Assembly: GCA_025356435.1 (NCBI GenBank)
Contig: JANXSY010000122.1
Location: 1-38,578, forward strand
Length of the DNA: 38,578 bases
Origin: Isosphaeraceae bacterium
Lineage (GTDB): Bacteria; Planctomycetota; Planctomycetia; Isosphaerales; Isosphaeraceae
Reading direction: 5' to 3'
The first letter of the stretch is position 1, and the number at the start of each line of letters is the position of its first letter. A model generated the notes under the pieces. That model was not told where the DNA came from. It ran no database searches and was given only the letters and a program-made list of their open reading frames with translations. Positions 9,601 through 17,009 of this stretch are shown piece after piece. The position numbers and the translations under genes were made by a program.

Positions 9601-10109
9601 TGGAGAATATGATGCGTATCCTCGGTGCCGAAGCCCGAGAGGACGACGCGGCGGGTGTCGGCCTTGCCGTCGCCATCAGTATCCTTGAAGTGGAGCAGTT
9701 CAGTGCTGTTGGCGACATACGCCCCGCCATCGCCGGGCTCGACCCCGGTCGGGATCAGCAGCCCTTGCGCGAAGACGCTCGTCTTGTCGGCCTTACCGTC
9801 TCCGTCCACATCTTCGAGGATGACGACCTTATCGTTCGCCTTCTGGCCGGGCTCGATCTGGGGATAGACCTCTGACGACGCGACCCAGAGCCGCCCCTTG
9901 GCGTCGAAATTCATCTGGATCGGCTTGGCCAGGATCGGATCGGCCGCGAACAGGTTGACCTCGAAGCCGTCGGCGACTTGGAACGACTTGCGCTCGATCT
10001 CGGGGTCGGTGTTGGGGATGTCTTTGAGTTCGCGCTGGGCGCGGGCAGACGAGGCCGAGAGGGCGAGGGCCAAGCCTGCAACAAATAGAGAGCGACGGGG
10101 GAAGGTCAT
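6672..10109 (-). CDS. PVC-type heme-binding (CxxCH) dehydrogenase-like protein
   Basis: A 1145-residue exported protein. A signal peptide occupies residues 1-24 (ending SSARA). A sorbosone-dehydrogenase/NHL-type beta-propeller covers about 40-380 and carries two calcium-binding-like loops, DVDGDGKAD (100-108) and DTDGDGKAD (143-151). HEAT-like alpha repeats fill about 430-860. A cytochrome c motif CLKCH lies at 867-871, followed by a c-type domain with the axial-Met candidate MPAGLTDQLT. A C-terminal beta-rich domain closes the protein. Planctomycetes carry many such proteins, thought to be periplasmic quinoprotein-like or sugar dehydrogenases passing electrons to the attached heme. A strong AAGGAGGAGG precedes ATG, and its start codon overlaps the stop of the SGNH gene by four bases, indicating translational coupling. 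Confidence 0.9.
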   Translation of the reverse strand: MTFPRRSLFVAGLALALSASSARAQRELKDIPNTDPEIERKSFQVADGFEVNLFAADPILAKPIQMNFDAKGRLWVASSEVYPQIEPGQKANDKVVILEDVDGDGKADKTSVFAQGLLIPTGVEPGDGGAYVANSTELLHFKDTDGDGKADTRRVVLSGFGTEDTHHILHTLRWGGDGQLYMNQSIYIHSHIETPHGVRRLGGGGIWQFRPETMELDVFMRGLVNTWGHHVDRWGQSFATDGAGGEGINYVLPGAYYFTAPDAVRILQGLNPGSPKHCGLEVMSGRHLPESWRGSLITNDFRGHRVCRFVLSDDGAAFSSREQPELIKTTHGAFRPIDVKMGPDGAIYIADWYNPIIQHGEVDFRDPRRDHTHGRIWRVTAKGRPLVARPGLVDATTPALLDALKAPEDWTRHFAKRVIKERGSSVLPDLAAWVKAIDPADPEAEHHRLEALWTYQTLDTPEPDLLAKLLTSADPRVRAAAVRVVQHWKDRLSNPLALLAPRVIDDHPRVRLEAVRVLGHIPEVASAELAFQALDRPVDKFLDYAIWLTARDLQSVWLPALQAGKFDDGGKPDRLVFALSAVGSPAVAKPLVEALRSGTLAGEAQARALVLIASLGGPDELGMALELALSDKSPAAQRATLLDTLAQAYRQRKVTPKGDLARLAALLDAKDDAVKAAAARAIGAWRVAAAQPRVQALAQAKDAAISARLGAIDGLAALNDPASRAILEEIGASKGSPVRGPAIVALSAINLDQSAELAASYLANADADASVAIFEAFAGRKGGQMSLARELAGKTVAADVAKLGLRLNGTSGRPEPKLVEALTKAGKLAEATKPLMGADREKLLADVSLVGDPARGEAVFRRDALQCLKCHAIAGAGGQVGPGLESLGGSAQVDYILDSLLEPAKAVKENYHATVVATSDGKVVTGLKVRQTDTNLVLRDAEDREVTIPVASIEEQKIGGSLMPAGLTDQLTRSELVDLVRFLSELGKVGPYSVSKAPVARRWQVLVPRNELIKHLHISGYDFVANHPEFPWKPAYAKVSGLLPADDVPTLPVPHDNPKVSMARCQVEVSTPGKVRFKLPTIAGLKLWIDAIRVEPAGTVDIDLKPGVHTITFLLPKGGQPSDGLRLELQDAPGSTARAQMTLGK

Positions 10110-11053
10110 CGTCCCTCCTCCTTTCGATTGGTCTCGTGGGCGGGGATGGTCGGCACGCGAAGCTTGGCGATCTCGGCCTCCTTGGCGGCGACGAGCGGGT
10201 CAAACAGCGGGATCTCCCGCGCGTTATTCCCCTGCTCGTGCTTGCGAAAGCCGAAGAGATACGTCTCGTTCTGGGGCCGCCATCGGTAGAAATAGAGCTG
10301 GTTCTTGGCGACGATCGTCGCGCGAAGTTTGTTGGACTCTTCGGGGATCACGCCAAGGCCGAGCGAATTGGCGATCACCTTCGCCGCTTCGCGATATCCC
10401 GGTTCGGTCAGATGCAGACCATTGTCTGTCAGCAAATACTTGGGATCGGCAGGAAAGTCATTGAAGAGATCAACAACCCGATATCCTCGCTTTGCCGCAG
10501 TACTCTGGAGCACCTTCACGTAATCCGCGAGCCGTTCGTTGGCCTTCGCCGGGTTGGGCAAGGGCGGCGGCAGCGTCTCCAGCCTGCGGGGGGTGATGAG
10601 CACGATCTTCGCGCCGGTCTTATCCAGAACGTTGAGGAGGACGTTCAAGCCGTTCTCAAACTCGGGCAATCCAGCCTTGCCCGCGAACGACTCGTTGAGG
10701 CCATAGTTGACGAAGATGACCGTCGGCTTAAGGGCCTCGACGTGCTGTTTGAGGTGATCAAAGCCTTCAGCGGGCGGGCCGAAACGAGAGCGGGCCTCGC
10801 CCCAGACGGTGTCTCCGCTCCAGCCGAGGTTGCGGTAGGTGACGTTGCGGTTGGAGAACCGGCTCGTGAGCAGGGCCTCGACATGGCCATAGCTCTGCTC
10901 ACGCTCGATGAACGTGCCGCCGAGGAGAACGACGCGGTCGCCGTCCTTCAACTCAAAGGCAGGAGGCGCGGCTATGGCCGGGCACGCGGCCAAGGCGAGC
11001 CAGAGTAGGCCAGCCCAAAAGGCCGCGCCGGGACGACGATCATGACGTATCAC
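10106..11053 (-). CDS. Secreted SGNH/GDSL-like hydrolase
   Basis: A 315-residue protein if translation starts at the GTG at 11053. That start gives a clean signal peptide (RRPGAAFWAGLLWLALAACPAIAA) and has GGAG about nine bases upstream; an in-frame ATG at 11245 would add 64 residues with no homology-like character. SGNH blocks are visible: a strand and loop VVLLGGTFIERE (block I), NLGWSGDTVWG (block II), VNYGLNE with the conserved Asn (block III), and DNGLHLTEPGY with the Asp-His pair (block V). The block I serine is replaced, reading GGT instead of GDS. It is first in the run with the PVC-type heme protein, a pairing familiar in planctomycetes. It may act on a carbohydrate ester in the periplasm, or bind without hydrolysing. 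Confidence 0.85.
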   Translation of the reverse strand: MIRHDRRPGAAFWAGLLWLALAACPAIAAPPAFELKDGDRVVLLGGTFIEREQSYGHVEALLTSRFSNRNVTYRNLGWSGDTVWGEARSRFGPPAEGFDHLKQHVEALKPTVIFVNYGLNESFAGKAGLPEFENGLNVLLNVLDKTGAKIVLITPRRLETLPPPLPNPAKANERLADYVKVLQSTAAKRGYRVVDLFNDFPADPKYLLTDNGLHLTEPGYREAAKVIANSLGLGVIPEESNKLRATIVAKNQLYFYRWRPQNETYLFGFRKHEQGNNAREIPLFDPLVAAKEAEIAKLRVPTIPAHETNRKEEGR

Positions 11054-11193
11054 GGCAGCAATCTCCGGTTGGGATGTCGAACCGATGGCAGGGCTTGTCG
11101 GGCGGGATTGTTGCCTAGTGTAGTCGGCCGGTCGGGGCGAGTCGAGAGCCTGGAACGGCTGTAGTTGGGAGAACATGAAGCCGATTGTTTTGT

Positions 11194-11238
11194 AAGATAA
11201 GACGGCGTTATCTAAATTAGATAAAGCGGCGTTATCTT
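11194..11238. promoter_or_regulatory. Nested palindromic element (candidate operator)
   Basis: Two 19-bp elements AGATAA-N7-TTATCT lie at 11195-11213 and 11219-11237, each an inverted repeat around a GC-rich centre containing CGGCG. The facing arms TTATCTAA and TTAGATAA form a further perfect palindrome centred on 11216, and the outer AAGATAA/TTATCTT arms are also symmetric about 11216. The element sits 26 bp upstream of the start of the decayed ATPase gene and about 140 bp upstream of the SGNH start. A dimeric repressor binding two adjacent sites is the simplest reading. Confidence 0.55.
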
Positions 11239-11263
11239 GACGCAAGTAGGGGGAGTGATCCGC

Positions 11264-12717
11264 ATGCAGGATTGGCGCTTCTACGGCCGTAGCCAGAAGT
11301 TATCTCAACTCGTCGGGATTCTCCGAAGAGAGCGATGGTTTTCGTAAAAATCACCGGCCGAAGGCGAATCGGCAAGACGACGCTTATCCGTAATGCGCTT
11401 GAACATTCGCCAACTCGACCTATTTTTTACGTTCGGATTCCCGATTCAGGTGAGGCGGGGGTTCTCTCTGCGGTCATCGACGCTCTCGACACGTTCGCCG
11501 TCTCCTCCGATCGCTATCCTCGGCCTCGAACGATGGGGGATCTCGCCAAGCTGATCGAAGCATTGGCTAGGGGCGGATTTATTGTCGTCCTTGATGAGTT
11601 CCAGTATTTCAATCGAAAGCCGCACGCCGAATTCTGCTCTCTGCTTCAGGCGTCGGTGGATCGGCTTACGGCCGACGCCGCCGTGGTGAAGGGCGGTTTG
11701 ATTGTCCTGGGCTCGATCCACACCGAGATGGCGGCGTTGCTCGAAGATCGATCGGCTCCCCTCTATAACCGGATCACGAATGCCATCGAGCTGACGCACC
11801 TGGAGGTTGGGTCGGTTGTAGAAATCGTCCGCGAGCAAGACGCCGGAACGACTTCTCTTCCTCTGGACCCTTTTTGAAGGCGTCCCCAAGTTCTATCGCG
11901 ACTGTCTATGAAGAGGGGGTGTTCGGCGATGAGCGCCGGACATTGCTCCGGCGGATCTTCTTCGAGAGTTCGTCTCCACTCCGAGGCGGAAAACTGGTTC
12001 CTCCGCGAGCTTCGCGGGTGGTACGGCATGGTCCTCAAGTTCGTGGCGCGGCATCCCGGCCAATCGCACGGAGATCTAGTCGAGGCCATCCAACACGTTA
12101 GTGGTGAAGATATCAAACAGATTGGCGGTTATCTGTCAGTTTTGATCAATCGGTATCGTCTAATCGAACGCAGACTGCCGGTGTTCGCGGAGGAGAAGGA
12201 GCGAAAGAGTCGCTATTACCTCGCCGATAACTTCCTCCAATCCTGGCTGGCGGCTCTCTCACAACCGATCTCAGCCCTCGGATTTCGCCCCGTCGATGGC
12301 TTGGTGGTCGATGCGGACGAGAGGCTTGCCACTCTCGAAGGATTTGCCCTCGAAAAAATGGTTGCCGAACACTATCAAGAGCGTAGTCGCAAGGGGCTCG
12401 GCGATTTCCCGCTCACCTCGCAAATCAAAGGCTATTGGGATAAGAACGACACGGAGATCGATCTGGTTGCAGTCAACGAGAACGATCGCGTGCTCCGATT
12501 TGGGTCTTGCAAGCGTTCGCCGAGCAAACGGCTTTCCGACGTCAATAATTTCAAAGCACACGTCTCGCGATTCCTGGGTACGTTCCGGCAATATGCCGCT
12601 TGGCGTGTCGAGTACGTTGGGATTGCCCCCCGACTCGACGAAGAAGCCAGGGCCGAACTTATTCGTCATGACGTCCAGCCTCAAGACCTCACGGACCTCA
12701 CGGCTGGACTGTCATGA
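11264..12717 (+). pseudogene. AAA ATPase with DUF234-like C terminus, frameshifted
   Basis: Remnant of a DEXX-box/archaeal-type ATPase gene. The reading starts with ATG at 11264 (MQDWRFYGRSQKLSQL), preceded by AGGGGGAG. It must change frame near 11335 to continue into VKITGRRRIGKTTLIRN (Walker A) and VVLDEFQYF (Walker B), again near 11850 (LLFLWTLFEGVPKFYRD), near 11890 (YEEGVFGDERRTLLRR), and near 11985 (EAENWFLRELRGWYG). The last frame runs to 12717 through SRYYLADNFLQSW and a C-terminal PD-(D/E)xK-like portion with NDTEIDLVAVNEND. Frames therefore change four times. Intact members are about 450-480 residues, and the combined pieces fit that length. Either genuine decay or clustered base errors could explain this; neighbours are intact, which favours decay. 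Confidence 0.85.
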
Positions 12718-12846
12718 GAGGCGAGCGCTCGGTGATCTTCGCCAGTTGCTCCTTCGTCGGCGGCGTGTCAGGCCGTGCGGGCTCGTCGGGCATGACGACG
12801 AGGTGAATATCGCGAACATGGTGAAGACCTCCGGCTGAGGCCGCGA

Positions 12847-13467
12847 TCAGGGCGTCCGACGCGACCGGAGCCAGGCGAGCAAGTCGTCTTCTGCTTGAGC
12901 CTTGATCACGTTCGAGAAACCGGGCATGCGCCTGACCCCTTTGCGGACGGCCTCGTGATAGGCAGTCTCCTTCAGCAGGATCGACCGTTCGACGAGGTTC
13001 GGGCCAAGGTCTCCCCCCATCCCCGCCGGGCCGTGGCAGGTGGCACAGTGCTGGGTGTAGAGCAGTCCGCCCTTGGTGGCGTCGCCGTGAGAGGTTGACT
13101 CGCCAGGGACTTCGGCGCGGATCAGGCCCCTCAAATCCGCTCGATCGAGCTTCGGTGCCGCCGACTTCTCGGAATAGCTGCTCGACAGATAAGCAAGCAA
13201 CGCCGCTTTTTTCTCTTGGGCAACCGGGGCACCCCAGCCGACCATCTTCTCGACCTCGGACGTCCATTGCTTCGTCGTCAACCTTTGGTTGGTCGTCATG
13301 TCCTCGCCGTGGCAGATCAGGCAGTTCTCGACAAACGTCTGTCGGCCGGTCATGTCGGCGTCTTCGTCATCCACCATAGGCTTCTCGGGGCCTTGACCCG
13401 CCGCCAGCGATGCCAACATGAGCGCGAAGACGAACATCACGCTCACCCTCTGGAATGTTCGAGACAT
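12847..13467 (-). CDS. Diheme cytochrome c, likely sulfite dehydrogenase partner
   Basis: A 206-residue exported protein with a signal peptide (residues 1-24) and two c-type heme motifs, CLICH at 49-53 and CATCH at 141-145. The second domain has GPAGMGGDLGPNL and a methionine in RRMPGFSNV that could be the distal ligand. It starts three bases after the stop of the molybdoenzyme gene, so the two are surely one operon. By analogy with SorAB it would accept electrons from the molybdenum centre and pass them to the respiratory chain. The partner SorB is usually monoheme; two hemes make this a variant. The frame next to its 3' end stays protein-like to 12698, so the C terminus may have been altered by a frameshift. 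Confidence 0.87.
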   Translation of the reverse strand: MSRTFQRVSVMFVFALMLASLAAGQGPEKPMVDDEDADMTGRQTFVENCLICHGEDMTTNQRLTTKQWTSEVEKMVGWGAPVAQEKKAALLAYLSSSYSEKSAAPKLDRADLRGLIRAEVPGESTSHGDATKGGLLYTQHCATCHGPAGMGGDLGPNLVERSILLKETAYHEAVRKGVRRMPGFSNVIKAQAEDDLLAWLRSRRTP

Positions 13468-13470
13468 GAT

Positions 13471-14649
13471 CTACTCAACCTCACAGGCGACGTGATCGTA
13501 GCCGTTCCAGAGATAGCCGCTCTTGTTCCATGGCGAGATTTCGGGCTGGACCGCGCCGTCGGAGTCGGTGGCGCGGGCGCGGATGACGAGCGGGCCGAGG
13601 CCGTTCGCGTCGAATGCGAGTCGCCAGCGACGCCACGTAAAAGGCCGCGCGGGGCCTTCCAACACGGCATCACGCCAGACGCCTCCCTGTCCGGCCTGAA
13701 CCTCGACCCGCGTCACGCTCGCCTCGCCGCCGGTCCAGGCGACTCCTCTTGCTTCGTTCGATCCGGCCTTGAGCCTGGCCCCGTCGAGTGGGCGGGCGAT
13801 CAGCGACTTGACGTTCATCACCGTGACCGGCTTCAACTCAGACGGCTTCAGGTCGACGCCCGGCGCGGTCGGCTTGATCGGCATCTTGTAGCCAGCCTGC
13901 ATGAAGAAGCCCGGGGCTTCGTCATGGGCGACCACGAGCGTCCGCAGCCACTTGATCCAGTGGTTCCCCGACCACCCCGGCACGACCAGGCGGATCGGCC
14001 CGCCATGCTCAGCGGGTAGCGGCTCGCCGTTCATCCGCAGGGCGAACGTCGACTCGGCCGTTGCTCGATCGAGCGGGATGCTGCGGAGATAGGCCGGAGT
14101 CTTGGGCATTGGCGGGCCATCGGCCGCATGCAGGTGGACATGGGCCATACCAGGCTCGACCCCCGCGCGGTCAAGAAGCTCCGCGAGCCTGACCCCCGTC
14201 CACTCGGCATTGCCGACCGCCCCTTTGAGCCAGCCGACGCCCGGGATCGTCGGCGAGTAAAGGGCTCGGCCGTTGCCCGTGCACTGGAGCACGGCGGGGA
14301 TGGTTACCTGCTTGAATTGCGAAAGATCGTCGAGCGAGAAGGTCGTCTCCCGCTTCACGCCGCCATCGATCTTGAGCGTCCATCGTTCCGTGAGCCCAAC
14401 AGCCGGGACGCCGAAATGGCTCCTGATGAAGAACAGACGATTCGGCGTGACCTGGCTTTCGAAGACCTCGACGGGCGTCTCGGCGTCGAGCGGTCGACGA
14501 CTTCGCACGATCATCAACGGATCAGGCACGGGTTCTCGACCAATGACCATCCCCGGCACGACAAGCCCCGTTGCGCTGAGGGCGATCGTGCGTTGGACGA
14601 AGCGACGCCGGGTCGAACGGGGAACCATGTCGAAAGGTTGCACGCCCAT
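13471..14649 (-). CDS. Sulfite-oxidase-family molybdopterin oxidoreductase
   Basis: A 392-residue protein. An N-terminal twin-arginine signal (STRRRFVQRTIALSATGLVV, about 12-31) predicts Tat export. The molybdopterin domain holds LQCTGNGRALY, whose Cys123 is the expected molybdenum ligand, and WSGNHWIKW. The C-terminal portion (about 275-392) has the Ig-like Mo-co dimerisation domain, with VRIARPLDG-like and WRRWRLAF phrases. Sulfite dehydrogenases of this family oxidise sulfite to sulfate in the periplasm. I chose ATG at 14649 because GGAG lies ten bases upstream; ATG at 14628 and 14685 are alternatives. The diheme cytochrome follows directly. Specificity for sulfite is inferred; YedY-like or nitrate-reductase-like activity cannot be excluded. 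Confidence 0.87.
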   Translation of the reverse strand: MGVQPFDMVPRSTRRRFVQRTIALSATGLVVPGMVIGREPVPDPLMIVRSRRPLDAETPVEVFESQVTPNRLFFIRSHFGVPAVGLTERWTLKIDGGVKRETTFSLDDLSQFKQVTIPAVLQCTGNGRALYSPTIPGVGWLKGAVGNAEWTGVRLAELLDRAGVEPGMAHVHLHAADGPPMPKTPAYLRSIPLDRATAESTFALRMNGEPLPAEHGGPIRLVVPGWSGNHWIKWLRTLVVAHDEAPGFFMQAGYKMPIKPTAPGVDLKPSELKPVTVMNVKSLIARPLDGARLKAGSNEARGVAWTGGEASVTRVEVQAGQGGVWRDAVLEGPARPFTWRRWRLAFDANGLGPLVIRARATDSDGAVQPEISPWNKSGYLWNGYDHVACEVE

Positions 14650-14861
14650 GAACGATCGGCTCCGGTCGAGGGAGAAGGCCACCAAGCGGGTTACTCAGTG
14701 CATTATATCCGTCAAGCGGTTGCGATGGGAGTCGCCGGTTGCAATCCTCGCGCAAGCCTTCCTTGACCGTCCCGGCCGAAAAGACTAACATAAAAGGGCC
14801 GGTAGGCGAGGCGGAGATCCTCCGTAAAGACCTATCTTACCAAGCGATTAGGACGGCGAAG

Positions 14862-16025
14862 ATGGCCTACAGCACGACGGTGGCTCGGCACAAGACCCGT
14901 GAAGTCGCGATCGACGACCGGATCGTCGGCGGCGACAACCCGATCTGGGTCCAATCGATGACGACGACGAACACGTTCGACGTCAAGGAGACCATCGAGC
15001 AGATCCATCGGCTCGAAGAGGCGGGCTGCGAGATCGTTCGCGTGACCGTGCCGAAGAAGGAAGACGTCGAAGCCTGCAAGCTGATCCGCGACCAGATCAA
15101 GATCCCCCTCATCGCCGATATCCACTTCGACTACCGGATGGCCCTCGCCTGCCTTGATGCCGTCACCCCCTCGGGCAAGCGTGCCCTCGACAAGATCCGG
15201 ATCAACCCCGGCAACATCGGCGGGGTCGAACGCTTCAAAGAAGTCATCCGCAAAGCCAAGGATAAAGGCGTGCCGATGCGGATCGGCGTAAACTCCGGCA
15301 GCCTCGAAGAAGACCTGATCGAGAAATATGGCTTCCCCTGCCCCGAGGCAATGGTCGAGAGCGCCCTGCGTTCGATCGAGATCGCCGAGTCGCTCGGCTA
15401 TCGCGACCTGATCATCAGCCTCAAGGCCAGCCACGTCCCGACAGCTCTCGAATGCTACACTCAGTACGCCGGCAAGAGTGATTACCCGACCCACATCGGC
15501 ATCACCGAGGCCGGATCGCGTGAGTACGGCACGATCAAGAGCGCCGCAGGCATCGGCGCGATCCTGCTTCGTGGCATCGGCGACACGGTCCGCACGTCGC
15601 TCCTGGGCGACCCGGTGCCCGAAATCGCCGTCTGCTTCGACATCCTCCGCTCATGCGACCGCCGCGTGACCCGCCCCGAAGTCGTCGCCTGCCCGACCTG
15701 CGGCCGGCTCGACATCGACCTGGAGCGGATCGTCGCCGAAGTCGAAGACAAGATGAAGCACCTCAAGAACCCGCTCCGGATCAGCATCCTCGGCTGCCTG
15801 GTGAACGGCTTCGGCGAGGCCAAAGAGGCCGACCTCGGCATCGCCGCCGGCGGTGGCAAGGGCGTGATCTTCAAGCGAGGCGTGCCAATCCGCCGCGTCA
15901 CCGAGGCCGAGATGGTCAGTGCCCTGCTCGAAGAAGTCGAACGCTTCGACGAGGAGACCCCGGCGCTCAAGTCGCATCTCGAAAAAGAAGAGAAGAAACG
16001 GGCGGCCTTGACGGTCTTGAATTGA
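14862..16025 (+). CDS. ispG: 4-hydroxy-3-methylbut-2-enyl diphosphate synthase
   Basis: A 387-residue enzyme of the MEP isoprenoid pathway that reductively converts MEcPP to HMBPP using a [4Fe-4S] cluster. The TIM-barrel part opens with GGDNPIWVQSMTTTNTFD and contains PLIADIHFDYR and KIRINPGNIG. The cluster ligands are recognisable as Cys277, Cys280 and Cys312 with Glu319 (CPTCGR and GCLVNGFGEA), with the same spacing as E. coli Cys270/273/305 and Glu312. The usual NGPGEA reads NGFGEA here. ATG at 14862 has AGGA about ten bases upstream; a 41-codon open extension upstream does not resemble the family. The length matches the short bacterial type without the extra central domain of plant enzymes. 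It is transcribed alone, divergent from the sulfite dehydrogenase genes. Confidence 0.96.
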   Translation: MAYSTTVARHKTREVAIDDRIVGGDNPIWVQSMTTTNTFDVKETIEQIHRLEEAGCEIVRVTVPKKEDVEACKLIRDQIKIPLIADIHFDYRMALACLDAVTPSGKRALDKIRINPGNIGGVERFKEVIRKAKDKGVPMRIGVNSGSLEEDLIEKYGFPCPEAMVESALRSIEIAESLGYRDLIISLKASHVPTALECYTQYAGKSDYPTHIGITEAGSREYGTIKSAAGIGAILLRGIGDTVRTSLLGDPVPEIAVCFDILRSCDRRVTRPEVVACPTCGRLDIDLERIVAEVEDKMKHLKNPLRISILGCLVNGFGEAKEADLGIAAGGGKGVIFKRGVPIRRVTEAEMVSALLEEVERFDEETPALKSHLEKEEKKRAALTVLN

Positions 16026-16236
16026 TATCGCCTTCTTCATTCGGGGGATGTCGATGCTATGATTGTCTTCACGACGCTACCGGGTATCAGCCTGGGGCGA
16101 CAAGATGGCTTCGGCGTCCCTTGTTTGGAGATGATTCTATATCGTATCAAGACAAAATCCCTCTACTTGTGACTCTGCTGCTTTTAGATGACTTGAAGGC
16201 CACAACTTGCTTTTTCGCGGAGTCTTTCTTCTATTG

Positions 16237-16997
16237 ATGCCCACACCTCAACCAAAACCAAATCGATTATACAAGTATCAAACATTAAACAGTCAATATT
16301 CCACCGTTGAAGTTTGACGATCCTTATGATTGCTCGGTCAATCCGGAAATCTCTGAACTAACGGATGACGAAGCGGCATATTGTCGAGATGCTGCGTTAA
16401 AAGATCCAAGTATCGAGACCAAAATAGAGCTGTGTTCATTGGAACTGCCGAACTTAAAACAGTAAAACAGCAAATCAGAGAAGCATGACTTGGTGAATTA
16501 AAAGAATCCGTTGATATATCCAAAAGTACAGGTAGAGTTGCTTGCTTTTATGAAACAAAAGACAACTTATTGATGTGGTCGCATTATGCGAACAAGGGAA
16601 GCGGTTTTTGCCTGGAATTCGATACCTCTAACGCACCTTTCACAACCGATCATGTAAAAGTTCTGCAGGTTCAATACGAGAGACAAATGCGGTGTGTTAA
16701 TCCTGTGTAAATATTAAATCACAATCCTCAATTACCCCTTGCGCAAATTGTGTATTGCACAAAAGCATGGGAATGGGGTTACGAACGTGAATGGCGATGC
16801 CTGCATAAAATAGCAGACACTATATTTTATATCCTCCTAAGGCACTAATTGGGGTCTACTTTGGTTCGGAAACGAGTATCGATAACAAGCACTTGGTTCA
16901 TGACGCCTTCGCTAGCCAGAATCACATCCGTTACTGGAATGGCCGAAAAAGCTTGTCGCATTTCCTATTAGAATTTGAGGAGGAAGACAAGGTTTAG
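16237..16997 (+). pseudogene. DUF2971 family protein, degraded
   Basis: Remnant of a DUF2971-type gene. ATG at 16237 opens PKPNRLYKYQTLNS; the frame then shifts to read LKFDDPYDCSVNPE from 16307, shifts again near 16447 to reach NLLMWSHYANKGSGFCLEFD (16558-16623), and once more near 16830 to give YPPKALIGVYFGSE up to a stop at 16995-16997. In-frame stops also occur at 16486-16488 and 16708-16710. The order and spacing of LYKY, FDDPYDC, WSHYA-GFCLEFD and the C-terminal IGVYFGS are those of the family, whose function is unknown. Base composition is far more AT-rich than its surroundings (19 of 60 bases are G or C in 16501-16560), pointing to acquisition by transfer and later decay. Confidence 0.85.
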
Positions 16998-17009
16998 AGT
17001 TCTGATCCT

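Noticed and set aside
12711..12846. Separate small gene between the ATPase remnant and the cytochrome
   Set aside because: No start codon with a ribosome-binding site opens the protein-like stretch; it is better explained as a frameshifted tail of the cytochrome gene.
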